Positions 32,705 through 43,292 of a DNA stretch of 64,000 bases are shown here, one piece after another. The DNA comes from CAZEVY01 sp964515555. GTDB taxonomy: Bacteria; Acidobacteriota; Terriglobia; Bryobacterales; Bryobacteraceae. The notes beneath the pieces are model-generated. The model was not told the origin of the DNA. It saw only the letters and a list, made by a program, of their open reading frames with translations, and did no database searches. The position numbers were made by a program, and so were the translations under genes. Every line of letters starts with the position of its first letter. The stretch's first letter is position 1. Location of the stretch: positions 161,738-225,737 of the forward strand of contig CAZEVY010000001.1 of assembly GCA_964515555.1 (NCBI GenBank), given 5' to 3'.

Positions 32705-33892
32705 GTGGCGGTGGGACGGATTCTATCGCCGGCGCGGAGCGTAGCGTGGGAGATACTGCGGCTGGTGGAAGGCGGGGCCCATTCCGATGAGGCGCTGCAT
32801 TCGCGCGGCGCGGCGCTCGACGCGCGCGACCGGGCGCTCGCGACCAAGCTGGTGCTGGGTGTTTTGCGCCATCAGGCGCAGCTCGACTTCCACATCGCGG
32901 CGTTCTCCGGGAAGCGGCCCGAGAAGCTCGATGCGGAGATTCGCGCGATCCTGCGGATGGGGATCTACCAGTTGCGATATCTCGACCGCGTACCGGCGCA
33001 CGCGGTGGTCGACGACAGCGTGGAGCTGACGCGGCGGGCGCACAAGCGGTCGGCGTGCGGGTTCGTGAACGCGGTGCTGCGCAAGGTCGACCGGCGGCCG
33101 GTGGAGTATCCGGATGCGGCGACGGGGCTCTCGACGCCGGCGTGGTTGCTGGAGCGCTGGGAGCGCAGGTGGGGCGCGGATGGCGCGCGGGCCGTCGCGG
33201 CGAGGTTCCTGATCGAGCCCGAGACTTTCGTGCGGGTGGCGGGGGATGCGCCTCACGGGGTGGAGCTCGAGGCGACCGGCGTGGCGGGCTGTTATCGGCT
33301 GGTGCGCGGCGATTCGGCGGGACTGCGGGTGCAGGACATCGGGTCGCAGGCGATCGTGCCGATGCTGGAACTCGCGGCGGGGCAGTCGTTCCTCGACCTG
33401 TGCGCGGCGCCGGGAAACAAGACGGCGCAGGCAATGGAGAGCGGCGTGCGCGCGATCGCGTGCGACCGGAGTGCGCGGCGGTTGGCGGCGCTCGACGGTC
33501 TGGCGTGCGATCGCGTGGTGCTGGACGCGGCGCGTGCGCTGCCGTTCGGGCGAAGTTTCGATCGCATCCTGGTGGACGCGCCGTGCTCGGGGACAGGGAC
33601 GCTGGGGCGGAATCCCGAGATTCGCTGGCGATTGCGGTCTGCGGACATCGAGCGGCACGCGGCGCGACAGCGGCTGCTGCTGCGGAATGCGCTGGAGGTG
33701 CTGGATGGGCGCGGCCGGCTGGTGTACTCGACGTGCTCGCTCGAAGCTGAGGAGAACGAAGGGGTCGTCGAGGCCGTGCTGGCGGAGCTTCCGCACTGGC
33801 GCGTCGCCACGGAGCTGCGGAGGATTCCGGGGATCGACGAAGGAGACGGATTCTACGCGGCCGCAGTGGTCGCGGTAGAGCCTACCTCGTGA
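32705..33892 (+). CDS. rsmB: 16S rRNA (cytosine(967)-C5)-methyltransferase
   Basis: 395-residue protein with two parts: an N-terminal NusB-like RNA-binding domain (about 8-130, including RDRALATKLVLGVLRHQAQLD and VNAVLRKVDR) and a C-terminal m5C methyltransferase domain. SAM motif I is FLDLCAAPGNKT at about 230-241. The catalytic and assisting cysteines sit in VDAPCSGTGTLGRNPEIRW (motif IV) and VYSTCSLEAEENE (motif VI). The arrangement is that of RsmB/Sun. GTG at 32705 was used; a second GTG two codons on (32711) is equally good. The last 11 nt overlap the convergent ThyX-like gene. Confidence 0.93.
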   Translation: MAVGRILSPARSVAWEILRLVEGGAHSDEALHSRGAALDARDRALATKLVLGVLRHQAQLDFHIAAFSGKRPEKLDAEIRAILRMGIYQLRYLDRVPAHAVVDDSVELTRRAHKRSACGFVNAVLRKVDRRPVEYPDAATGLSTPAWLLERWERRWGADGARAVAARFLIEPETFVRVAGDAPHGVELEATGVAGCYRLVRGDSAGLRVQDIGSQAIVPMLELAAGQSFLDLCAAPGNKTAQAMESGVRAIACDRSARRLAALDGLACDRVVLDAARALPFGRSFDRILVDAPCSGTGTLGRNPEIRWRLRSADIERHAARQRLLLRNALEVLDGRGRLVYSTCSLEAEENEGVVEAVLAELPHWRVATELRRIPGIDEGDGFYAAAVVAVEPTS

Positions 33893-35318
33893 GGGGATCC
33901 TCGACCCATGGCGGCGTGGCGTCGATCAGCCGCCCGAGCTCCGGCTCCAGCTCGTCCATCTTGCACTTCATCTTCCAGGCGACCGTGCGATAGCTGAAGT
34001 GTCCCTTGACGCCGCTGCGCAGGCGCGCGATGTACTCGGCCTCGGCGAAATCCATCTTGAACAGGAAGCGCGACCGCGCGCCGAACGGCAGCAGATAATG
34101 CGCGCCGGGCGCGGGCAACGCGGAGAGGGTGTCGAGCGCCGCGCGCATCTCGGTCTCGTAGTAGTCGCGCAGGCCGCAGGCGTCCAGGATCGCGGGCGTG
34201 TCGAAGCCGAGGCGTCCCGAGTACGACTGCCGGTACTGGTGGCACCGGCGATGACGATGGAGGTCGCGGTATGCGCCGATGTCCATCACGATGTCGTAGG
34301 CGTAGAGCCCGCCGCGGAAGCCGCGCAACAGCTCGTCGCGGCGCGTGCGCGACCCGAGCGCCACTCCAACGACTTCGGCGCGCATGGCCGCGCTCCAGGA
34401 ACGCGCGAGGCCGTAGAGTTCGCGGAAGGGGCGATCCGCTACGGGATAGAGCAGCGTGGCGGCGATGTCGGCGGCGGTGTCGGCGGGACGCAGCAAGTCT
34501 ACGTTGTCGACGGCGAGTCCCGCGGGCGGCGGAAGGTTCTGTCGCGCCCACAAGGCCAGGTCTTCGCGCGAGCGCGCGACGTGCGCGTCGCAATCGACGT
34601 ACTTGGCGAGGGTCGGCGCGAGAGGCTCCTCCGAGGTCGTCTCGTCGTAGCGGCAGGCTGGGGGCGCGGCGCAGGCTGCGGTCATCTCCTCGGCGATGCC
34701 GCGCACCTCCGCGTATTCGGATGCTTTGAGGCGGCGAATCTGGCGCTCCAGCGTGCGGATGCTGGTGACCTGGCCGACGCCGGTCGGCACGCCGAAGAAG
34801 AGCACGTAGCGGGCGACGTCGAAGGCACGCGCGGCGAGGTTGCGCTTGTAGGCCTCGGGCTTCATGTCATCGGGCCGCGGGAGAGTCGCCTCCAGATGCG
34901 CGGCGACGGCGGCGTGGAGCTTCGAATAGGCGTCGAGCAGGCGCCGTCCGGCGGATTCGTAAGTCGCCGCGTCATCGCCGGAGAGTTCCGGCGGAGTGAC
35001 GAAGCCCGAGCGCGAGAAATCCTGGTATCGCGACGAGCGGGCTTGTCCATCCCACAGCGGCTCGTCCTCGATCTCGGTGGCGGCCAGCTCGGAGATTCCC
35101 TCGAAGCAGACGATCAGGTGGCCGAGGTCGGCGATGGACGCGTGGCCGTACTGGAAGTAGAAGCTCTCGAGGAACTTGCGCGAGTCGTGGGTGCGGACCC
35201 AGGCGATGGAGTCGCGGATGGAGTCGGGTGAACGGCTGTAACGCGCCAGCGCGTAGGCCGCCTTCTCGGGCGGCACGCCGGCGACGGTCAGCACGCGGGG
35301 GGCGCGGGGCGAACTCAC
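33882..35318 (-). CDS. Double-domain ThyX-like protein (FAD-dependent thymidylate synthase family)
   Basis: 478-residue protein, about twice the usual ThyX length, built from two ThyX-like halves. In the first, [33 protein letters not shown] matches the ThyX helix HaSI..., and [11 protein letters not shown] resembles the substrate-binding RY end of the ThyX signature. In the second, [22 protein letters not shown] resembles RHR..S..E.S.RY but without an exact match, and [17 protein letters not shown] and [11 protein letters not shown] follow. So the full RHRxxSxxExSxRY signature is in neither half. Whether it methylates dUMP or does something related is unknown. GTG at 35316-35318 is taken as start; the frame is open further upstream but antisense to dut. 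Divergent from dut. Confidence 0.7.
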   Translation of the reverse strand: MSSPRAPRVLTVAGVPPEKAAYALARYSRSPDSIRDSIAWVRTHDSRKFLESFYFQYGHASIADLGHLIVCFEGISELAATEIEDEPLWDGQARSSRYQDFSRSGFVTPPELSGDDAATYESAGRRLLDAYSKLHAAVAAHLEATLPRPDDMKPEAYKRNLAARAFDVARYVLFFGVPTGVGQVTSIRTLERQIRRLKASEYAEVRGIAEEMTAACAAPPACRYDETTSEEPLAPTLAKYVDCDAHVARSREDLALWARQNLPPPAGLAVDNVDLLRPADTAADIAATLLYPVADRPFRELYGLARSWSAAMRAEVVGVALGSRTRRDELLRGFRGGLYAYDIVMDIGAYRDLHRHRRCHQYRQSYSGRLGFDTPAILDACGLRDYYETEMRAALDTLSALPAPGAHYLLPFGARSRFLFKMDFAEAEYIARLRSGVKGHFSYRTVAWKMKCKMDELEPELGRLIDATPPWVEDPLTR

Positions 35319-35342
35319 GGAAGGGTTATGATAGCGAATCCC

Positions 35343-35774
35343 ATGCAAGTGCGAATCAAGCGACTCGACGCGCGCGCGACGCTGCCGCGCTACGCGCACG
35401 GCCCCGAGGAGGACGCCGGACTGGACCTGCACGCGCTCGACGACGCGACGCTGGAGCCGGGCGTGGCGCTCGGCGTGGCGACCGGTCTCGCGATCGAGCT
35501 GCCGCCAGGCTTCGAGGCGCAGGTGCGGCCGCGGTCGGGCCTGGCGATGAAGCACTCGATCACGATTCCGAACGCGCCGGCGACCATCGACCCCGGCTAT
35601 CGCGGCGAGATTCGCGTGATCCTGCTGAATCTCGGCCGCGCCAGCTACACGATCCACGCCGGCGACCGCATCGCACAGATGGTGATCGCGCGATACGAAC
35701 CGATTGAGTGGGTCGAGGGCGACCTGAAGGACTCGCGCCGCGGCGAAGGCGGATTCGGATCGTCGGGTCGGTAG
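35343..35774 (+). CDS. dut: Deoxyuridine 5'-triphosphate nucleotidohydrolase
   Basis: 143-residue trimeric dUTPase that hydrolyses dUTP to dUMP and PPi, keeping uracil out of DNA and supplying dUMP for thymidylate synthesis. Motif 1 is EDAGLDLHA near 21, motif 2 [13 protein letters not shown] near 64, motif 3 [22 protein letters not shown] near 79-100 with the catalytic Asp, motif 4 GDRIAQMVI near 109, and motif 5 [12 protein letters not shown] at the end. All five are in place. ATG at 35343; another ATG is five codons upstream. The adjacent divergent ThyX-like gene would use the product dUMP if it is a thymidylate synthase. Confidence 0.95.
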   Translation: MQVRIKRLDARATLPRYAHGPEEDAGLDLHALDDATLEPGVALGVATGLAIELPPGFEAQVRPRSGLAMKHSITIPNAPATIDPGYRGEIRVILLNLGRASYTIHAGDRIAQMVIARYEPIEWVEGDLKDSRRGEGGFGSSGR

Positions 35775-35775
35775 C

Positions 35776-36969
35776 TTACCGGTCGCCCTTCAGCAACGCA
35801 GCGACTCCCGTGTGTCCCGCCTTCACGGCGGCGGTGAGCGGCGTCACGCCCGCGCGATTCGCGAGCGCCGGGTTCGCGCCGCGGCCGAGCAGCGCCTCGA
35901 CCGCCTCGCGGCGGCCCCAGGACGCGGCGTGATGCAGCGGCGTCGACCCTTCGGCGTCGCGCGCGTCGACGGCGGCTCCGCGCTCCACAAGCAGCGCGAT
36001 CACGTCGGCGTGGCCGGCGAGGGCGGCGTCGTGCAGCGCGGTGGCTCCGGCATCGTTGAGCGACTTGACGGACGCGCCGCGGTCGAGCAGCAGGCGCACG
36101 AGGTCGCGATGGCCCTTGAGAGCGGCGTCATGCAACAGAGTCGACCCGGCGGAGGTGCGCGCTCGCGCGTCGCCGCCTTTGGCGAGCAGCACTTCGACGA
36201 GCGGCGTCTGGCCGCGCATCACAGCGGATTCGAGCGCGCGGGGATTCTCCAGTTTTCCGGCCTTCTCGAGCAGCACGGCGACTACGGCGACGGCGGGCGC
36301 GCGCAGCGCCTCGTCGAACGGCGTGGAACCTTCGCGATCGCGGGCCTTGGGTTCGGCGCCCGCGGCGAGGAGCAGGGCGGCCATTTCGGCGTGGCCCTTC
36401 GAGGCGGCCAGATGCAGCGGCGTCGCGCCGGTGACGGGGTTGGCGGCCGAGGCGCTTGCGCCGCGTTCGAGGAGCAGCTTCGCGATGTCTCGCTCGCCGC
36501 GCGCGGCGGCCTCGTCGAGCGGGCTGGCGCCGGAGCTGTCGCGCATGCCGGCGTCGAGGCCGCTCGCGAGGAGAAGCTCGACCATCGGACGGAATCCGCG
36601 ATGCGAGGCCAGGTGCAGGAGCGTCGACCCGGCGGCCGTGCGGGACTTGAGGTCGGCGCCGCGGCGCGACATCAAGCCCACGATGTCGATTCGATTGGTG
36701 ATGACGGCGTAGTCGACCGGACGGGAGCCGCCCTCGCGGTGCGGCGCAACAGGATCGGCGCCACGGTCGAGGAGCAACTCGACCATCTTGACGTCGCCGC
36801 TCCAGGCGGCTTCGTGAAGCGCGGTGCCGCCGAGCGAGTCGCGCTCGCCGACGGGGGCGCCGGCGTCGAGGATCTGGCGGACCTTGTCGTAATCGCCTGC
36901 GCGGACGGCTGTGTGCAGTTCGCCGGCGACGGCCGCAGCGGCCGCGGCGAGGCACAGGGTCCAGCGCAC
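35776..36969 (-). CDS. Exported ankyrin-repeat protein
   Basis: 397-residue protein with a signal peptide (MRWTLCLAAAAAAVAG) and about 11 ankyrin repeats over nearly all of the mature part, each with the xTxLHxAAxxGHxxxxxLLLxxGAxxxxxD pattern (for example STLLHDAALKGHRDLVRLLL, ATALHDAALAGHADVIALLV, STPLHHAASWGRREAVEALL). Ankyrin repeats bind proteins; the partner is unknown. One repeat in the middle (about 216-245) is degenerate. The stop lies at 35776-35778, just 1 nt from the convergent dut stop. Confidence 0.9.
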   Translation of the reverse strand: MRWTLCLAAAAAAVAGELHTAVRAGDYDKVRQILDAGAPVGERDSLGGTALHEAAWSGDVKMVELLLDRGADPVAPHREGGSRPVDYAVITNRIDIVGLMSRRGADLKSRTAAGSTLLHLASHRGFRPMVELLLASGLDAGMRDSSGASPLDEAAARGERDIAKLLLERGASASAANPVTGATPLHLAASKGHAEMAALLLAAGAEPKARDREGSTPFDEALRAPAVAVVAVLLEKAGKLENPRALESAVMRGQTPLVEVLLAKGGDARARTSAGSTLLHDAALKGHRDLVRLLLDRGASVKSLNDAGATALHDAALAGHADVIALLVERGAAVDARDAEGSTPLHHAASWGRREAVEALLGRGANPALANRAGVTPLTAAVKAGHTGVAALLKGDR

Positions 36970-36992
36970 GGTCTTAGGGTATCAACCCATCC

Positions 36993-37021
36993 GCTCCCTA
37001 TGGTCGCGGTTCGGTTAGGCG
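36993..37021. repeat. Dispersed intergenic repeat, CTCCCT-TGGTCGCGG type, copy 2
   Basis: 29 bp, 25 of which match 23399-23427 in the same orientation. It lies in the 73-bp gap between the ankyrin gene and ppdK. Confidence 0.6.
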
Positions 37022-37042
37022 CGGTTTCGGTGCGTGCGGCGA

Positions 37043-39742
37043 CTACGCGGTGCGCATCCTCTCGGTCCGATCGGTTCCCGCGATGGCGGCCTGCGCCGCG
37101 GCCAGACGCGCGATCGGCACGCGATAGGGCGAGCACGACACGTAATCCATGCCGACCCGGTAGCAGAACTCGACCGAGCTGGGCTCGCCGCCGTGCTCGC
37201 CGCAGATGCCGACTTCGAGGTCGGGCCGTGCGCCGCGGCCCAACTTCACGGCCATCTCGATGAGCTTGCCGACGCCCTCCTGGTCGAGCACGGCGAAGGG
37301 GTCGCTCTTGAAGACCTTGACCTCTTCGTAGGTCTTCGAGAACTTCGTGTAGTCGTCGCGCGAGAGGCCCATGGCGGTCTGCGTCAGGTCATTGGTGCCG
37401 AAGCTGAAGAACTGCGCCTCGGCGGCCACGGAGTCGGCGGTGAGCGCCGCGCGGGGAATCTCGATCATGGTGCCGACCATGTAATGCAGGTTCTTGACAC
37501 CCGCTTTGGCCAGCGCCTTTTCCGCCTCGCGCACGACGATCTCCTTCTGATGACGCAGCTCGGCGACGCCGCCAATCAGCGGAATCATCACCTCGGGAAT
37601 GACCTTGACGCCTTTCTTCGCCACCTGCGCGGCGGCCTCAAAGATCGCGCGCGCCTGCATCTCGGTGATCTCCGGGTAAGAGATGCCGAGGCGGCAGCCG
37701 CGGTGTCCGAGCATGGGGTTGAACTCGTGCAGCTCCTCGACGCGGCGCAGAAGAACTTCTTTCTCCTCGATCTTCTTCTTCGGCTTCTTGAGCGCCTTCA
37801 TGACCTCGATTTCCACCATGAGGTTCTCGCGTTTCGGGAGAAACTCGTGCAATGGCGGGTCGAGGGTACGAATTACGACCGGAAATCCGTCCATGGCCTT
37901 GAACAGGCCCGCGAAATCGGCGCGCTGCATCGGCAGAAGCTTCGCGAGCGCGGCGCGGCGCGACTTCTCGTCGCGCGCCAGGATCATGGCCTGGACATGC
38001 GGCAGGCGGTCCTCGGCGAAGAACATGTGCTCGGTGCGGCACAGTCCGATGCCCTCGGCGCCGAACAGCCGGGCGGCCTTGGCGTCGCGCGGGATGTCGG
38101 CGTTGGCGCGAACGCCGAACTTTCCGCGGAATTCATCGGCCCAGGTCATGAATTTCGCGAGAACACCCGAGGTGGGATCGGGCTCGCTGGTGGCGGCCTG
38201 CCCGGCGTAGACGTCGCCCGTTCCGCCGTCGAGCGAGATCCAGTCGCCTTCCTTCAGGACGACGCGCTTGCCGGCGATCTCGCAGGACAACTCCTTCTTC
38301 TTGTCGTCGACCAGCAACTTCTCGGCGCCCACGACGCAAGGGATGCCCATGCCGCGCGCGACCACGGCGGCGTGCGACGTAGCGCCGCCGCGCGCGGTCA
38401 GAATCCCCTTCGAGACTTCCATGCCGTGGATGTCGTCCGGCACGGTCTCCTTGCGTACCAGCACGACGGGCGCTTTCGCGGAGAACGTCACCGCGTCGTC
38501 CGCGGTGAAGGCGATCTTGCCGACCGCGGCGCCGGGCGAGGCGGGCAGCGCGTTGGTCATCTTCGTCAGCCGGGCGATCGACGACGCGTCGAGCACCGGG
38601 TGTAGAAGCTGGTCGAGCTGCTGCGGTTCGACGCGCAGCACGGCTTCCTTCTTCGAAATGAGTCCTTCCTCCACCATGTCGACGGCGACGCGCACGGCCG
38701 CCGGTCCGGTCCGCTTGCCGTTGCGCGTTTGCAGCATGAACAGCTTGCGGTCCTGGATGGTGAACTCGAAATCCTGCATGTCGCGATAGTGCTTTTCGAG
38801 ATTGCCGGTGATGGCGTGAAGCTGGTCGTAGGCTTCCGGCATGATGGAGCGGAGCTCCGAGATCTTTTGCGGCGTGCGGATGCCGGCGACGACGTCCTCG
38901 CCCTGGGCGTTGACGAGAAACTCTCCGTAGAACATCTTCTCGCCGGTGGCCGGATTGCGCGTGAAGCCGACGCCGGTGGCGGAGGTATCGCCCATGTTGC
39001 CGAACACCATGGCCTGCACGTTGACGGCGGTGCCGAGGTCGTCGGCGATCTTGTTCATGCGGCGATAGTGAATCGCGCGCGGGTTGTGCCAGGAGCGGAA
39101 GACGGCGTCGCGCGCCATCTGAAGCTGCGTGTGCGCGTCCTGCGGGAAGGGCCTGCCGGTCTTCTTCTGGACGAGCTTCTTGTATTCGGCGATGACGGCG
39201 CTGAGGTCGGCGGCGGTGAGATCGGTATCGAGCTTCGCCTTGGCCTTCTTCTTGCGCGCTTCGAGCAGGTGCTCGAACTCATCCTTGCCGATCTCCAGCA
39301 CCACGTTGCCGAACATCTGGATGAAACGGCGATAGCAGTCCCGCGCGAAGCGCTCGTTGCCGCTTTTGGCGGCGAGCGCCTCGACGGTGCGGTCGTTCAG
39401 GCCGAGGTTGAGAATGGTGTCCATCATGCCCGGCATGGAGAACTTGGCGCCTGAGCGCACGCTGACCAGTAGCGGACCGGAGGTGTCCCCGAGCTTCTGG
39501 CCCATGCGCTTCTCCAGTTGTGAGAGCGCGGCGGCGGCCTGCGATTCGATATCGGCGGGCACGCTGTTCTTGTTGTCGAAGTAGAGATTGCAGACTTCGG
39601 TCGAAATCGTGAAGCCAGGCGGCACGGGCACCCCCGCGCGCGACATCTCCGCCAGCCCGGCGCCCTTGCCGCCGAGCGTGTCTTTCATTTTGCCGTCGCC
39701 CTCGGCGGTTCCCTCGCCGAACGCATACACGTACTTTTTCAT
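37043..39742 (-). CDS. ppdK: Pyruvate, phosphate dikinase
   Basis: 899-residue PPDK, which interconverts pyruvate + ATP + Pi and phosphoenolpyruvate + AMP + PPi. The N-terminal ATP-grasp domain holds GGKGAGLAEMSRAGVPVPPGFTI near 24-46 and the typical Arg/Asp-rich VSVRSGAKFSMPGMMDTILNLGLN near 110-133. The swivelling domain carries the phosphorylated His in RGGATSHAAVVARGMGIPCVVG near 457. The C-terminal PEP/pyruvate barrel has GLCRTEHMFF, LGHRGCRLGI, NDLTQTAMG, and CGEHGGEPSSVEFC with the catalytic Cys. Length is normal. Last gene of recO-glyQ-glyS-ppdK, its start sharing one base with the upstream end of the glyS stop region. With PPi-PFK it fits PPi-based glycolysis. Confidence 0.96.
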   Translation of the reverse strand: MKKYVYAFGEGTAEGDGKMKDTLGGKGAGLAEMSRAGVPVPPGFTISTEVCNLYFDNKNSVPADIESQAAAALSQLEKRMGQKLGDTSGPLLVSVRSGAKFSMPGMMDTILNLGLNDRTVEALAAKSGNERFARDCYRRFIQMFGNVVLEIGKDEFEHLLEARKKKAKAKLDTDLTAADLSAVIAEYKKLVQKKTGRPFPQDAHTQLQMARDAVFRSWHNPRAIHYRRMNKIADDLGTAVNVQAMVFGNMGDTSATGVGFTRNPATGEKMFYGEFLVNAQGEDVVAGIRTPQKISELRSIMPEAYDQLHAITGNLEKHYRDMQDFEFTIQDRKLFMLQTRNGKRTGPAAVRVAVDMVEEGLISKKEAVLRVEPQQLDQLLHPVLDASSIARLTKMTNALPASPGAAVGKIAFTADDAVTFSAKAPVVLVRKETVPDDIHGMEVSKGILTARGGATSHAAVVARGMGIPCVVGAEKLLVDDKKKELSCEIAGKRVVLKEGDWISLDGGTGDVYAGQAATSEPDPTSGVLAKFMTWADEFRGKFGVRANADIPRDAKAARLFGAEGIGLCRTEHMFFAEDRLPHVQAMILARDEKSRRAALAKLLPMQRADFAGLFKAMDGFPVVIRTLDPPLHEFLPKRENLMVEIEVMKALKKPKKKIEEKEVLLRRVEELHEFNPMLGHRGCRLGISYPEITEMQARAIFEAAAQVAKKGVKVIPEVMIPLIGGVAELRHQKEIVVREAEKALAKAGVKNLHYMVGTMIEIPRAALTADSVAAEAQFFSFGTNDLTQTAMGLSRDDYTKFSKTYEEVKVFKSDPFAVLDQEGVGKLIEMAVKLGRGARPDLEVGICGEHGGEPSSVEFCYRVGMDYVSCSPYRVPIARLAAAQAAIAGTDRTERMRTA

Positions 39743-41714
39743 CAGGACTCCTTGCTAGTGACTATCTCCGAGAAATCCGCGACGGAGGAGAACTCCGTCA
39801 GCAGCCGGGAAAGAAGATTGAGACGATTGCGCCGGACAGCTTCGTCGGGCGCATTGACTAAGACCTTGTCGAAGAACAGGTCGACTTTGGGCCGCAACGT
39901 GGCGATCGATTCGAGCGCGGCGCGATACTCGCGCGCACGTCGATGCGCGTCGACGCGCCCGCGAATCCTTTCGAAGGCGGCGTGCAAGTCGGCCTCGGGC
40001 CCGTGCTCGAGGAGCGAGGCGTTCACGTCTCCCGCGCCGTCGACTCCCGCCTGCACGAGAATGTTGCGGATGCGCTTGAAGCTGGCCGCGAGCGGCTCGA
40101 AGTCGGCCGTGGGCCGGACCTGTTGGAGCGCGGCCAGGCGGCTCTCGACGTCGACCAGGTCGCCGGCGCCGGCGGCCAGCACGGCGGCTACCTCATCATA
40201 GGCGAAGCCGCGAATGTCCCTGAAGTAGTAGCGAACGCGGTCGAGGAGGAAGTCGGTGAGAGACGCGTCGCCGGCGGTGAGCGCGGCGATCGAGAGCGAG
40301 AGCCTGCCTTCGACGAGGATCTTGACGATGCCCTGGGCGGCGCGCCGCAGCGCGAACGGGTCGCGCGAGCCACTGGGGATCATGCCGATGCGGAAGCATC
40401 CTCGCAAGGTGTCGAGCTTGTCGGCGATGGAGACGAGGCGGGCGGCGGCGGTGCGCGGGATGGAGTCTTCCATGCTGACGGGCTTGTAGTGGTCGTAGAT
40501 GGCGAGAGCGACTTCTTCGTGCTCGCCCTGCGCGCGCGCGTACAGTCCGCCGATGACGCCCTGGAGCTCGGTGAACTCCTTCACCATTTCGGTGGTGAGG
40601 TCGCATTTCGCGAGCAGCGCGGCGCGGCGGGCGTGGTGGTCGCCTCCCAGTTCTTCGACGAGCGCGGCAACCCGGCGCGTCTTCTCCAGGTACGAGCCGA
40701 GCTTGGCCTGCCAGGTGACGGCGGCGAGGTCGTCGACGCGGTCGGCGAGCTTCTTCTTCTGATCGGTTTCCCAGAAGAAGCGCGCATCGTTGAAGCGGGC
40801 GCGCAGGACGCGCTCGTTGCCGGAACGGATGAGGCCCTCGGGATCGCCATCGGTGTTGGTGACGGCGACGAATCGAGGTGCGAGCTTGCCATCGGCGTCG
40901 ACGCATGAGAAGTACTTCTGGTGATGCCGCATCACGGTGACGAGCACTTCCTCGGGCAGCGCCAGGTAGCTCGGGTCGAACGATCCCGTGATGGGCGTCG
41001 GAAATTCGGTGAGATAGACGAGCGTGTCGACGAGCGCGTCGTCGGGCTTCACGCCGGTGAGCGCGGCGGCGATTCTCTCACGCCGGTCGGCGGCGCGCAC
41101 CAGCACGCCATTCGCGCGGAGTTGCCGCTCGTAGCCGGCGATGGTCACAGGAAGGCGCGCCGCGCCGAGCTTCCGATGACCGCTCGATACGTTGCCCGAC
41201 CGCACGCCCGCGACTTCGAACGGGACGACTTGATCGTCGAGCAGCGCGACCATCCAGCGGATCGGCCGGATGAAGCGCACGCCGCTTTTGCCCGTCCAGT
41301 ACATCGACTTTGGCCAGGGGATGCCTGTGATCAGAACGGGCAGCGCCTCGCCGAGCAAATCGCCAGCGGCGCGGCCCGGCTGCCGGCGGCGAAATGCGAA
41401 GTATTCGCCCTTAGCGGTCTTCGAGGTTTCCAGCGCGTCGACGCCGACGGACATCTTTTTTGCGAATCCGGCTGCCGCGCCCGCGCCCGCCGACTTGGGC
41501 GGTCCGGTGACGAGTTCATCGACGTCATCCTGTCGAGCGGCAATGCCTTCGGCGCGCAACACGAGTCGGCGCGGGGTCGAGTCGGCCCACAGGATCGCGC
41601 CGCCCAATCGCGACTCGCCGAGAAACCCGGCGAACTTGTGCGAGAGATGATCGAGCGCGGGCGCGATCATCCAGTCGGGGATCTCCTCGACGCCGATCTC
41701 GAGCAGGAAGTCGC

Positions 41715-41718
<4 letters not shown>
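39742..41718 (-). CDS. glyS: Glycine--tRNA ligase beta subunit
   Basis: 658-residue beta subunit of the bacterial alpha2beta2 GlyRS; it binds tRNA-Gly and helps the alpha subunit charge it. It begins with the family's [20 protein letters not shown]. An HD-like region ([31 protein letters not shown]) and the C-terminal anticodon-binding DALR-like helical part ([24 protein letters not shown]) follow. The ATG at 41716-41718 overlaps the glyQ stop (ATGA), and its own stop overlaps the ppdK start by one base, so all three are translationally coupled. The chosen start drops 7 upstream codons that would lie inside glyQ. Confidence 0.95.
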
Positions 41719-42592
<874 letters not shown>

Positions 42593-42593
<1 letters not shown>

Positions 42594-43234
42594 TACAAGG
42601 CCTCCAGCATCGGCGCGGTGACCAGCCGCCTTTCGATGTGCTCTTCAATGAGTCCGATCAACGAGCGCCGCAGGCGCGACGCGGTCGACTTGGTCCACTC
42701 GCGCGGGGCGAGCTCGCCGATGGGCGCGCGCAGCATCTCGGCGGCCACGGCGCGGTCGTCGGCCGACGCGAGATCGGCGGGCAGGAAGCCCGAGAGCCGC
42801 ACGGCCCACAGGCTGAAGTATGTCGCCGCGCTCCAGACGCCCGCCGTTCCGGTGTCGCGCAGATGTTCCAGCATGGCGACGATCAGGCGGAAGAACCGCT
42901 CGAACGGCTCCGAGGGCGGCAGCAGCTGCTCGGACACCTCGGCGATGAAGTCCAGCACGACGGTCAACTCGTAGTCGGAGGTCATCTGAAAAGGCGAGCG
43001 GATCATCTCGCAGGATTCGAGGGTCGTCAACTCGCGCTGCTCGCGTTGCTGGTAGAACATCTTGACGTAAGAAAGCCGCTCCAGCCCGCTGCCGAAACGG
43101 CTGCCCGGCCGGCGCGCGCGGCGCGCCACGCCTCGCATTTTTCCCTGGTCGCGGGTGAAGAAGCTGACGATCAGGTCGGCTTCCCGGAACGGGTAAGTCC
43201 GGAGCACGATGGCTTCGCTCATCCGGGCGGACAT
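42593..43234 (-). CDS. recO: DNA repair protein RecO
   Basis: 213-residue recombination mediator that helps RecA load on SSB-coated single-stranded DNA in the RecFOR pathway. The N-terminal OB fold begins with [47 protein letters not shown], the characteristic RecO opening. A helical domain follows ([38 protein letters not shown]). The zinc-binding cysteines of many RecO proteins are absent, as they are in some Proteobacteria, and the protein is about 30 residues shorter than usual. ATG 43232-43234; a second start four codons on (43222) is possible. Confidence 0.88.
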
Positions 43235-43292
43235 AGCGTCAGCCGGCGCAAGAAATCAGGGTAACATACTCGCAGAGGAGCGCAGCGGAACG

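Noticed and set aside
32631..33434. 267-codon Pro/Arg/Ala-rich minus-strand frame opposite rsmB
   Set aside because: Antisense shadow; composition is that of reversed GC-rich coding sequence.
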